DNA of 64,000 bases from CAYYUA01 sp964542585 (GTDB taxonomy: Bacteria > Bacteroidota > Bacteroidia > CAILMK01 > CAYYUA01): assembly GCA_964542585.1 (NCBI GenBank), contig CAZIUI010000006.1, positions 39,996 to 103,995 on the forward strand, written 5' to 3'. How positions within the stretch are numbered: position 1 is the first letter of the stretch; each line of letters opens with the position of its first letter. The position numbers were made by a program, and so were the translations under genes. Positions 36,455 to 44,419 of this stretch are shown here, in pieces. A model generated the notes under the pieces. That model worked only from the letters and a program-made list of their open reading frames with translations, searched no databases and was not told the DNA's origin.

Positions 36455-37402
36455 ATGAGAAAAAGCGCAATTTTACTTCTAGCTATTGGATTCGGAATCA
36501 TGAGTAGTCTATCTAGTTGTATAGATGGCAGTGATGACATAGGCGGTGGTTCCGGCGGTAATAACAACGGGGGAGGAAACGGCAATGATCCAGATCCCAT
36601 AATCACTATCCAAAAAGGACCAGATAAATTTATACGCGCTGGAGACTCCCTCAATTACCAATTGCTATTGGAGTCTAATTCGCAACTAACCTCCCTTAAA
36701 GAAGTGACGTTCGAGTTGTTAGAATTGGTAGATGGAGAATATGAAGCCCTGCCAAGTTATACGAGTGTAATAGACAAATCCGGTATTCCATCTACCGGTC
36801 AGCGCTTTGGTTTTGTAGCGGAAAGTACTTTTCAATCCGGTGATACCTTGCGTGCTAAATTCACCTTGGAGAACACCAATGGGAATAAAACAACCAAAAA
36901 GCGCATGCTCATCGTATCTGAGTTTATGGATGATCGTGTAATATCTGCTACCGAAGATTCTACCATCATCATTCAGCACCGTTTGATTGATAACCCCAAT
37001 GCTCCTAAGAATGAGTTCAGCTTATACTATACTTCCAACCTTTATCAAATGGGGTATGTAACTTCCGGGCAAGGCCAAAAGGCTGACATTGCTGATTTTA
37101 GTAAGTCCGACTCTACATTCGATAAACGTTGGCGGTCTAAAACTTCTACAAGGTTTGTCAAAGCAAATTCGGCGGATTTAGATTTCACCTATCCTCTTGA
37201 CGTTAAGGTGGCAACGGCCTATAAAGACGGTTCACCAACCGATGTGATAGAAAATATCCAGGAAGGGGATCTGTATATTGCCAATGTTCGGCAAAGTGAT
37301 CGCTACTTACTGATTAAAATACAGCGTATTTTTACAACACCCGAAAAAGCAACAGCTAAGTTTATTCAATTTAAAGCTACCGGAAAAAATCTTTTTCCGT
37401 AA
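36455..37402 (+). CDS. Lipoprotein with Gly/Asn-rich linker, distantly resembling the one after serS
   Basis: The 315-residue protein has a lipobox SLSSC near residue 22, then a flexible Gly/Asn linker (GGGSGGNNNGGGNGN) and two beta-rich domains. The first contains FTLENTNGNKTTKK, comparable to FRIEEENGNSSERS in the lipoprotein at 28561; the second ends in LLIKIQRIFTTPEKATAKFI. No named family is recognised. It follows the OmpA/TPR lipoprotein by 21 bp, so both are probably one operon, and it is closed by a strong terminator. A surface or outer-membrane location is likely. Confidence 0.72.
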   Translation: MRKSAILLLAIGFGIMSSLSSCIDGSDDIGGGSGGNNNGGGNGNDPDPIITIQKGPDKFIRAGDSLNYQLLLESNSQLTSLKEVTFELLELVDGEYEALPSYTSVIDKSGIPSTGQRFGFVAESTFQSGDTLRAKFTLENTNGNKTTKKRMLIVSEFMDDRVISATEDSTIIIQHRLIDNPNAPKNEFSLYYTSNLYQMGYVTSGQGQKADIADFSKSDSTFDKRWRSKTSTRFVKANSADLDFTYPLDVKVATAYKDGSPTDVIENIQEGDLYIANVRQSDRYLLIKIQRIFTTPEKATAKFIQFKATGKNLFP

Positions 37403-37428
37403 GCGGTAAGCTTTTTCTTGAGTTATTT

Positions 37429-37465
37429 AAAAAGCCGAGCCTAGTTTTTAGGCTTGGCTTTTTTT
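37429..37465 (+). terminator. Rho-independent terminator
   Basis: A 13-bp stem (37431-37443 with 37449-37461, one G-U pair) has a 5-nt loop and is followed by a T run. It ends the two-lipoprotein operon and isolates it from the BatA-type gene. Confidence 0.92.
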
Positions 37466-37532
37466 ATTCTGAATCCTTGGGTGAATTGGCTTGTTTTTTG
37501 TCACATTTGCGCTAAAGCTGATGTAGCCCTTC

Positions 37533-39599
37533 ATGAATTTCCTGTATCCTACGTTTCTTTATGCATTTGCTACCCTTTTAATTCCCATTTTAATCCATCT
37601 TTTTTATTTCAGACGTTTTAAGACGGTATATTTTTCAAACGTCCGTTTTCTATCTCAGCTTCAAGAACAGAAACAAACGAGGAGCCGCCTCAAGCACTGG
37701 CTAACGCTACTCACAAGGCTCCTTTTATTATCCGCTTTAATCCTGGCATTCGCGCAGCCTTATTTCCCTGATGCTTCCAGTCAGCCCAAAGCCGGAAAGA
37801 ATGCCGTTAGTATTTACCTGGATAATTCCTTTAGTATGCGCAATGTTGGGGAGGAAGGAAATCTCATACAGGCAGGAAAGCAAAAGGTCAAAGAGATCAG
37901 TGATCAATATCGCAATGCAGATGCTTTTCAGTTGCTTACCAACAATTTTTCGGTAGCTAATCAAAAGTTCGTGCAACGAAGTGATCTCATTCCCAAAGTA
38001 GAAAAAGTGTCCGCTTCCCCAGCTTTCCGAAAGCTGCAAATGGTTATAAACCGTCAAACAGCGCTCCTTAAGGACCAGGAAACTGCTAATAAAGTAGCTT
38101 TTATTATAAGCGATTACCAAAAAACAACCGCAGAGCTTGATAAATTAAAACTTGATTCCGCAATCACTTACTATTTCATTCCCCTTGAGCCCAGTGAGCA
38201 AAGCAATGTCTTTATTGACAGCGCATGGCTAAACACCCCTACCCTCCAAGCAGACCAAAATCATAGAATCAGATTTAGACTCCAAAACACAGGAAATGAG
38301 CCCATCAAAGATCTGACAACCAAGCTAAGGATCAATGGAAAGCAAAAAGGCCTGGCTACCACTACCGTTGCCGCTAACAGTCAGGATACCGGCAGTGTCG
38401 TTTTTATGGTTGACGAAACAGGATGGAATACGGGCAAACTTTCTATTAAAGATTATCCGATCAATTTTGATGATACTTATTACTTAAGCTTTCCAGTTGC
38501 CAGGAAAATGAAAATCCTCAACATCCATAATGGAAAGCCCAACAAATACTTCAGGGCTGCTTACAATACTGATGATTACTTTCATTTAACAACCAAAAAA
38601 CAGGGTAATCTTAGATATGACAATTTTTCGGAATACGATCTTATCATTCTTGAACAAATAGCTACGCCATCCTCTGGTTTAATCAATGAATTGAAGGGAT
38701 TTGTAAAAGCTGGCGGTAACCTCTTTCTACTACCACCAGCAATCACTGATGAAAAGAATCCAAGCCCTTACAAGCAATTGATGACTCAGTTCCAAGCCAA
38801 TCGATTTGAAGGGGTGAAAAAAGAATCCCAATCGATTTCCTCGATAGCGTTAAACCATCCCCTTTTCCAAAACATTTTTTCGGAAATACCGGATAATGTG
38901 GAGTATCCCAAGGTTGAAAATTATTATCGTCAAACGCAGTATACATCTGCAGGTGGGCGCGTTTTGATGAGACTGAGCAACGGTGAGCCTTTATTGAACT
39001 TATACGCTTACGAGCAGGGGCATGTTTTTACCAGCAATGTTCCAATGAATGGGAAATGGAGTAATATCCCTGAAAATGCCTTGTTTGTTCCTATGATGTA
39101 TAAAATAGCCCTTTACCAAGATCAGCCCTTTCAGCTAGGGTACAAAATCGGTCAGGCCAGAAATCTCAGGCTTAATAGAAAACGACAGTCAAAAGACGAG
39201 GTATTTAAGCTTACCCATAAAAACTACAGCACCATTCCAGCCCAACAAATGAGTGGTGGCCAATTACAATTATTCCTGGACCGGCCGCTTCCAGAGGCAG
39301 GGATTTACCGGGTGGAACCTAACCTAAACCGTGAGCAAGCAAATAAAAAAGGCAATTCTTTTCCCCAATTGGCATTCAACTACAATCGTCAAGAATCCGT
39401 TTTAGGAGCCTACCAACCCGAAGCTATTCAACAAGCCCTTCAATCCTACCGTAATGTTAACGTAGTTAAGGAGGAGTATGCTAACATAGGAAAGTCCCTG
39501 GACCGCATGCAAAAAGGCACGTTTTTGTGGAAATACTTCATCTGGGCAGCTTTAGGTTTTCTGTTAGTGGAAACCATGCTATTAAAATTGCTTAAATAA
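37533..39599 (+). CDS. BatA-type membrane protein with von Willebrand-like domain
   Basis: The 688-residue protein opens with the BatA N-terminal domain: a first helix FLYAFATLLIPILIHLFYF, then a basic segment RFKTVYFSNVRFL and a second helix LLTRLLLLSALILAFAQPYF. A von Willebrand-like region (about 90-225) has VSIYLDNSFSMRN, with the DxSxS metal site changed to DNSFS. A beta domain and a glutamine-amidotransferase-like part follow, and a last helix lies at the C-terminus. Bat proteins are linked to stress tolerance in Bacteroides, but the mechanism is unclear. It ends immediately before the dihydroorotase-like gene, with no gap. Confidence 0.83.
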   Translation: MNFLYPTFLYAFATLLIPILIHLFYFRRFKTVYFSNVRFLSQLQEQKQTRSRLKHWLTLLTRLLLLSALILAFAQPYFPDASSQPKAGKNAVSIYLDNSFSMRNVGEEGNLIQAGKQKVKEISDQYRNADAFQLLTNNFSVANQKFVQRSDLIPKVEKVSASPAFRKLQMVINRQTALLKDQETANKVAFIISDYQKTTAELDKLKLDSAITYYFIPLEPSEQSNVFIDSAWLNTPTLQADQNHRIRFRLQNTGNEPIKDLTTKLRINGKQKGLATTTVAANSQDTGSVVFMVDETGWNTGKLSIKDYPINFDDTYYLSFPVARKMKILNIHNGKPNKYFRAAYNTDDYFHLTTKKQGNLRYDNFSEYDLIILEQIATPSSGLINELKGFVKAGGNLFLLPPAITDEKNPSPYKQLMTQFQANRFEGVKKESQSISSIALNHPLFQNIFSEIPDNVEYPKVENYYRQTQYTSAGGRVLMRLSNGEPLLNLYAYEQGHVFTSNVPMNGKWSNIPENALFVPMMYKIALYQDQPFQLGYKIGQARNLRLNRKRQSKDEVFKLTHKNYSTIPAQQMSGGQLQLFLDRPLPEAGIYRVEPNLNREQANKKGNSFPQLAFNYNRQESVLGAYQPEAIQQALQSYRNVNVVKEEYANIGKSLDRMQKGTFLWKYFIWAALGFLLVETMLLKLLK

Positions 39600-40892
39600 A
39601 TGGCTTACCTACTAAAAAGCCCAACAGTTGCTGATCCATCCTCAGTACATCACGGGCATGTACGGGATATTCGTATTGAGAATGGTTACATAAAGCACAT
39701 CGCTGAATCCATTGAAACGCAGGAGACAGATACTGTATGGCAAGCAAATGATACTTTTATAAGCCCGGCATTGGTAGATTTGAGAGCTCAATTTGGTGAT
39801 CCCGGCCGTGAACATTTAGAAGATTTAACGAGTGGGTCAGCTACGGCTTTGGCCGGAGGGTACAGCCATATAGGCATTTCACCCGACACGGATCCCTGGA
39901 TTACTAACAAATCCCAGGTCACCTACCTAAACGACAAGGCCAGCGACCTACCCATAAGCATAGTGCCAATTGCAGCTATAGCTAAACCAGAACGCCCTCA
40001 AGAGCTGACAGAAATGCTAGATCTTTCTGAAGTTGGTATCAATATATTCACACAGGGGGATAGAGCTATAGCCGATGCAGGCTTCTTAAAAAGGGCTATG
40101 CAATATCTTTCGGGATTAGGGGGCCGCTTAATGTTACATCCTCAAATGGCCGGTTTATACGAGGATGGGCATATGAATGAAGGCATTACCAACATTCAGT
40201 TAGGCTTAGCTGGAAATCCCCCGATGGCAGAACACATCGCAATCAAGAGGGATTTAGAACTGTGCCGTTATACAGGTGCAAAAATTCATTTCTCTAAGGT
40301 TACCACTGCCCTTAGCATTAAGCTTATAGAAGAAGCTAAGCAAGAAGGGCTGGCTGTTACTTGCGATACTGGCGTTCATTACTTGTGCTACAATGAACAA
40401 CATTTAGCGGATTACCCCACTAACCTTAAACTGGACCCGCCCTTACGCACTCCTGAAGACCAAAAAGCTCTGATATCCGGGATTACCAATGGCGTTATTG
40501 ATGCTTTGATCGCTGACCACAAGCCTGTGGAATGGGAGGCAAAAGCCTGCGAATTTCCTTTAGCAGTTCCCGGCGCTATTGGCCTTCAAACCACATTACC
40601 GCTGTTGACAAAGTCCTTGAAGTGGGAGGATTTTATGAATGCAGCCATTCCGGCTTTAACAACAAATCCCAGGCACCTACTAGACCTGGACCCGGTGAAG
40701 GTGGAAGGGGGATATCCCGCTGAATTGACTGTTTATAATCCCAACGGAGAATGGGTACTTGATGAAAATACCAACCAATCCCACTCAACCAACACCTTCT
40801 GTTATGGTCAAACACTGAAAGGAATGGTTAAAGGCGTTTTTAAAAATGGCCAATTACATGAAGCGCCTCAAGCCTTGGCAGCAAAGGCATGA
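39600..40892 (+). CDS. Dihydroorotase-like protein lacking the metal-binding HxH
   Basis: The 430-residue protein aligns by eye over its whole length with class I dihydroorotases. It keeps DPGREHLEDL, LAGGYSH, AKIHFSKVTTALSIKLIEEA, LKLDPPLRTPEDQKALI and DALIADHKPVE. The amidohydrolase metal motif normally reading DxHxH is DLRAQ here (residues 60-64), so two zinc-binding histidines are gone. In Pseudomonas an inactive dihydroorotase of this kind scaffolds aspartate transcarbamoylase. In Bacteroidota I believe similar sequences are common and are annotated pyrC. Whether it is active, or structural, is open. It follows the BatA-type gene directly. Confidence 0.8.
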   Translation: MAYLLKSPTVADPSSVHHGHVRDIRIENGYIKHIAESIETQETDTVWQANDTFISPALVDLRAQFGDPGREHLEDLTSGSATALAGGYSHIGISPDTDPWITNKSQVTYLNDKASDLPISIVPIAAIAKPERPQELTEMLDLSEVGINIFTQGDRAIADAGFLKRAMQYLSGLGGRLMLHPQMAGLYEDGHMNEGITNIQLGLAGNPPMAEHIAIKRDLELCRYTGAKIHFSKVTTALSIKLIEEAKQEGLAVTCDTGVHYLCYNEQHLADYPTNLKLDPPLRTPEDQKALISGITNGVIDALIADHKPVEWEAKACEFPLAVPGAIGLQTTLPLLTKSLKWEDFMNAAIPALTTNPRHLLDLDPVKVEGGYPAELTVYNPNGEWVLDENTNQSHSTNTFCYGQTLKGMVKGVFKNGQLHEAPQALAAKA

Positions 40893-40940
40893 ACCATTTT
40901 TTATAGCTTTGCCATAATTTAAAAGCATAAAAGTTCCCCC

Positions 40941-41486
40941 ATGAGTATACTCAACCAGTATAACCTTCAGCCCGCTCTAAGTTTAGGTGGGTTAGGTGCG
41001 GTCATCACCATTATCGGCATTTACACCTTTTATGCGCTTGGGCCGGAAGTTTTTGCAGACCCCTTTTATGGCATCATCATTTTTGGGCTACTTTTATTGA
41101 TCAATATAGGATTAGCCTTTGCAGCTGGCCTGATGCAAAAAAAATCAAACAGTGGTATTCTCGCCTTTAAGGATGCCATTGGTCAAACTTTTATCACCCT
41201 GGGAATAGTCGTTATTGCTTACCATGTTTTTTACTACTTATTGATGAATGTTATTGATCCAGCATTGGCTGACCAGCTTACATCTCTCCATATCGAAAAG
41301 CTTAAATCCCTCAAAGCCTCTGGTGACCTCTCGCAGGAATCCTTTAAACAAAAACTTGCCATTACTAAAAATAGTGAGTTAACCCTTCTTGATACGCTAG
41401 GGCTAACCATCGTGGGTTTAGTTATGAGTTTTTTACTCGCTTTAATCCTATCAGCAATTCTTCGAAAAGAACCGGAAACGAATTAA
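40941..41486 (+). CDS. DUF4199 membrane protein
   Basis: The 181-residue protein has four hydrophobic helices (about residues 12-34, 42-64, 82-106 and 150-174) with a charged loop before the last one, the DUF4199 pattern. The third helix region, with GILAFKDAIGQTFITLGIVV, is typical. Its function is unknown; it sits in the inner membrane. It lies 1 bp before the glycosyltransferase gene, an arrangement I recall from other Bacteroidota, suggesting a shared envelope role. Confidence 0.82.
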   Translation: MSILNQYNLQPALSLGGLGAVITIIGIYTFYALGPEVFADPFYGIIIFGLLLLINIGLAFAAGLMQKKSNSGILAFKDAIGQTFITLGIVVIAYHVFYYLLMNVIDPALADQLTSLHIEKLKSLKASGDLSQESFKQKLAITKNSELTLLDTLGLTIVGLVMSFLLALILSAILRKEPETN

Positions 41487-41487
41487 G

Positions 41488-42450
41488 TTGGATCTAAGCA
41501 TTGTCATACCGCTTTATAATGAAGAGTCATCACTGCCGGACCTCACAAGTTGGATTCATCAAGTGATGAAAAACCATGGCTTTTCCTATGAATTAATCTA
41601 CATCGATGATGGCAGTACGGATTCCAGTTGGCATGTAATACACAGCTTAGCTGATCAATTTGACACCATCAGGGCGGTCAGTTTTCAAAGGAACAACGGC
41701 AAATCAGCCGGCTTACATACCGGTTTCCAAATGGCTAAAGGGGATGTCGTAATAACCATGGATGCTGATCTGCAGGATAGCCCGGAAGAAATTCCGGTAT
41801 TTTATGAGAAGCTTCAAAGTGGTCACTACGACCTGATATCCGGTTGGAAGAAAAAGCGTTATGATCCTCTTACGAAAACACTGCCAACCAAGCTGTTCAA
41901 TTTCGTAACTGCCAAGCTTACAGGCATTAATTTACATGATTTCAACTGCGGCCTTAAGGCCTATCGTAATCCCGTTGTGAAGAACATTGAGGTTTACGGG
42001 GAGATGCACCGCTACATCCCGGTTATTGCTAAGTGGACCGGCTTTGGCAGGATCGGGGAAAAGGTGGTTCATCACCGACCTCGAAAATATGGAGCCTCAA
42101 AATTTGGAGTTGAGCGGTTTGTGAACGGCTTTCTGGATTTACTATCAATATTATTTGTGGCGAGGTTCAGTAAAAATCCCATGCACCTTTTTGGTACGTT
42201 AGGTACCTTAATGTTTGGTTTTGGGGTTATCATCACATTAGCCTTAATCGTGAATAAACTTTTGGCGATATACGTCAGCAACACCCAATTCCGGGAAGTT
42301 GTGGATCAGCCCTTATTCTACATTGCCTTAACCGCAGTTATTATAGGCACCCAGCTTTTCCTTGCTGGTTTCTTAGCTGAGCTTATTTCCCGAAACCGGG
42401 ACCCCTCGGAGCGCAATGCCTACGCCTTTAAAGATTCTATCAAGGCCTAA
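41488..42450 (+). CDS. Polyprenol-phosphate-type family 2 glycosyltransferase
   Basis: The 320-residue protein has the dolichol-phosphate-mannose-synthase-like fold: LSIVIPLYNEESSLPDL, YIDDGSTDSSW, MDADLQDSPEEIP (residues 91-103) and the later HDFNCGLKAYR. Two transmembrane helices lie at about 225-250 and 270-300, as in ArnC/GtrB-type enzymes. It would load a sugar onto undecaprenyl or similar phosphate for use on the periplasmic side. It starts at TTG, 1 bp after the DUF4199 stop. Confidence 0.87.
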   Translation: MDLSIVIPLYNEESSLPDLTSWIHQVMKNHGFSYELIYIDDGSTDSSWHVIHSLADQFDTIRAVSFQRNNGKSAGLHTGFQMAKGDVVITMDADLQDSPEEIPVFYEKLQSGHYDLISGWKKKRYDPLTKTLPTKLFNFVTAKLTGINLHDFNCGLKAYRNPVVKNIEVYGEMHRYIPVIAKWTGFGRIGEKVVHHRPRKYGASKFGVERFVNGFLDLLSILFVARFSKNPMHLFGTLGTLMFGFGVIITLALIVNKLLAIYVSNTQFREVVDQPLFYIALTAVIIGTQLFLAGFLAELISRNRDPSERNAYAFKDSIKA

Positions 42451-42470
42451 TTTAAAAAGCGGTACTTGTC

Positions 42471-42478
42471 TATCTTTG
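42471..42478 (+). promoter_or_regulatory. Candidate -7 element (TATCTTTG)
   Basis: The octamer fits TAnnTTTG and lies 66 nt before the ATG of the aldo-keto reductase gene. It supports the downstream start at 42545 over an earlier open frame from 42416, which it would interrupt. Confidence 0.42.
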
Positions 42479-42544
42479 CGCTACCTTCTTGCTGAATACG
42501 CTTTACATTTGGATTGCAACTTATACAGCTTAAATAAAGCCGGT

Positions 42545-43528
42545 ATGGAATACTTAAACCTTGATAATTGCCCTTTTAGCATCTCCCGCGTAACACTTGG
42601 AACTTGGGCCATTGGCGGATGGATGTGGGGAGGTAATGATGAGCAGGACTCCGTAGATACGATTCTCGAGGCCATCAATCAGGGTATCACCACCATTGAT
42701 ACTGCCGCAATTTATGGATTTGGTAAGGCTGAACGATTGGTGGGTCAGGCCCTTGAACGGTATGCACACCGCGATCAACTGGTTCTGGCCACTAAAGGAG
42801 GTTTGGAATGGGATGAAAAGCGGCGAATAAAAAGAAACGCGAAACCCGAACGTCTACGACAAGAGGTTGACGATTCCCTTCAACGATTAGGGACCGATTA
42901 TATCGATTTGTACCAAGTCCACTGGCCTGACCACCAAACTCCTTTTGCTGAGACTGCTCAAAGCCTACAGGAATTGGTGGACGAAGGAAAGATACGCACG
43001 ATTGGGGTTTCAAATTTTTCGCCTTCCCAAATGGACGAATTTCGTAAAGCTGCACCCATCCATTTTTGCCAGCCTCCCTATAACCTCTTTGAGCGTAGTA
43101 TAGAGGAAGACGTTAAACCCTATTGCCAGCAAAATGATATAGCCCTGATCACTTATGGCGCTCTGTGTAGGGGCTTACTTTCCGGCAAAATGCATAAGAA
43201 CAGCCAATTTGAGGGAGATGATCTCAGGCGCGGTGACCCTAAGTTCAAAGGAGACCGCTACCAAGAGCATTTAGCGGCTGCCAATGCCCTGGCTGATTAC
43301 GCGAGGCAAAACCATAACAAGTCCCTGATAGCCCTTGCTGTGCGCTGGATATTGGACTCAGGGGTTGAAACCGCTATTTGGGGAGCTCGCAGGCCTGATC
43401 AGGTAAGGAATGTAAGCGAAGTTACCGGGTGGCAATTAACAAATGCCGATTTAGAAGCGATAGATGAGATCCTGAACACTACCATTCATAATCCTGTGGG
43501 ACCAGAGTTCATGGCTCCTCCTGCTTAA
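42545..43528 (+). CDS. Aldo/keto reductase
   Basis: From the ATG at 42545 the protein has 327 residues, a normal length. The catalytic tetrad is visible: Asp in TIDTAAIYG, Tyr in the same motif, Lys in LATKGGLEW and His in LYQVHWPD. The NADPH-binding end is present as IWGARRPDQVRNV. It reduces aldehydes or ketones; the substrate is unknown. Earlier in-frame codons overlap the preceding glycosyltransferase and the candidate promoter and were not used. The thioesterase gene follows 29 bp later. Confidence 0.9.
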   Translation: MEYLNLDNCPFSISRVTLGTWAIGGWMWGGNDEQDSVDTILEAINQGITTIDTAAIYGFGKAERLVGQALERYAHRDQLVLATKGGLEWDEKRRIKRNAKPERLRQEVDDSLQRLGTDYIDLYQVHWPDHQTPFAETAQSLQELVDEGKIRTIGVSNFSPSQMDEFRKAAPIHFCQPPYNLFERSIEEDVKPYCQQNDIALITYGALCRGLLSGKMHKNSQFEGDDLRRGDPKFKGDRYQEHLAAANALADYARQNHNKSLIALAVRWILDSGVETAIWGARRPDQVRNVSEVTGWQLTNADLEAIDEILNTTIHNPVGPEFMAPPA

Positions 43529-43557
43529 GTTGCAAGCATGAATCCCTACCTCATCCT

Positions 43558-43950
43558 ATGAAACAGCCTTTTGACATCGGTGCTGTTATGACTTATCAAA
43601 TAAAAGTTAGGGAGGATGATACCGCTCAATTTGGGGGCGCTGAAGTTCACCCCGTTTATGCCACTTTTGCCCTGGCCCGGGATGCCGAGTGGACTTGTCG
43701 GCAGTTTGTTTTGGATATGAAAGAGGAAAATGAAGAAGGAATTGGCACCCATGTCACGGTTAACCACAAAGCCCCGGCCCTGGTAGGAGAAACGGTAAGT
43801 TTTTATGCCTCGCTGACTAAAGTTGAAAACCTTAATGTCGTTTGCCAATACCATGCTTATGTTGGTGAGCGGCTGATAGCATATGGTGAGCAGGGGCAGA
43901 AAATCCTGCCGCGTAAGCGTTTGAACCAACTTTTTGAATCCCTTAAGTAA
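43558..43950 (+). CDS. Hotdog-fold thioesterase (FlK-like)
   Basis: The 130-residue protein has the hotdog-fold layout with VREDDTAQFGGAEVHPVYAT near the N-terminus, IGTHVTVNHKAPALVGE in the middle, and YGEQGQKILPRKRL at the end. These are features of the thioesterase family that includes fluoroacetyl-CoA thioesterase and many acyl-CoA thioesterases. It hydrolyses an acyl-CoA, the identity of which is unknown. smpB starts 8 bp after its stop. Confidence 0.8.
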   Translation: MKQPFDIGAVMTYQIKVREDDTAQFGGAEVHPVYATFALARDAEWTCRQFVLDMKEENEEGIGTHVTVNHKAPALVGETVSFYASLTKVENLNVVCQYHAYVGERLIAYGEQGQKILPRKRLNQLFESLK

Positions 43951-43958
43951 GCTAGCCA

Positions 43959-44408
43959 TTGAGCCAGTCCACTATTCAGAACCGAAAAGCCCGTTATGAA
44001 TTCCACTTGTTGGAATGTTACGAGGCAGGTATCGTCCTTCAGGGCACTGAGATCAAAGCCATAAGAGAAGGCAAAGCCAACTTGCAAGATGGTTTTTGTT
44101 TTTTCCATCGTGGAGAGCTTCTGCTCAAAAACATGCACATAAGTGAATACCGGCAAGCTCATTTTTTTAACCACGAACCTAAACGTACCCGGAAACTCCT
44201 CTTAAAAAAGAGCGAGCTACGGAAATTGCATTCCCAGGTTGAAGCAAAGGGAAAAACAATCATACCCACGAAAGTCTATATCAGTGAAAAAGGGCTTGCT
44301 AAGGTAGAGATCTGTTTAGCAAAAGGAAAGCAGGCCCCTGACAAGCGCCAAGCCATTAAAGAACGGGAACAGAAGCGTGAGGTGAACCGAAAGCTTAAGA
44401 ACTTTTAA
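43959..44408 (+). CDS. smpB: SsrA-binding protein SmpB
   Basis: The 149-residue protein has the SmpB core: NRKARYEFHLLECYEAGIVL, GTEIKAIREGKANLQDGF, HISEYRQAHFFNHEPKRTRKLLL cut at several points, and the basic C-terminal tail with KRQAIKEREQKREVNRKLK. It binds tmRNA and helps rescue stalled ribosomes. The start is TTG at 43959. The tmRNA gene itself is not in the window. Confidence 0.96.
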   Translation: MSQSTIQNRKARYEFHLLECYEAGIVLQGTEIKAIREGKANLQDGFCFFHRGELLLKNMHISEYRQAHFFNHEPKRTRKLLLKKSELRKLHSQVEAKGKTIIPTKVYISEKGLAKVEICLAKGKQAPDKRQAIKEREQKREVNRKLKNF

Positions 44409-44419
44409 GGAAGCTGATC

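Noticed and set aside
42416..42544. N-terminal extension of the aldo-keto reductase
   Set aside because: It overlaps the preceding gene and a promoter-like element and is not part of the family; the ATG at 42545 gives a normal protein.
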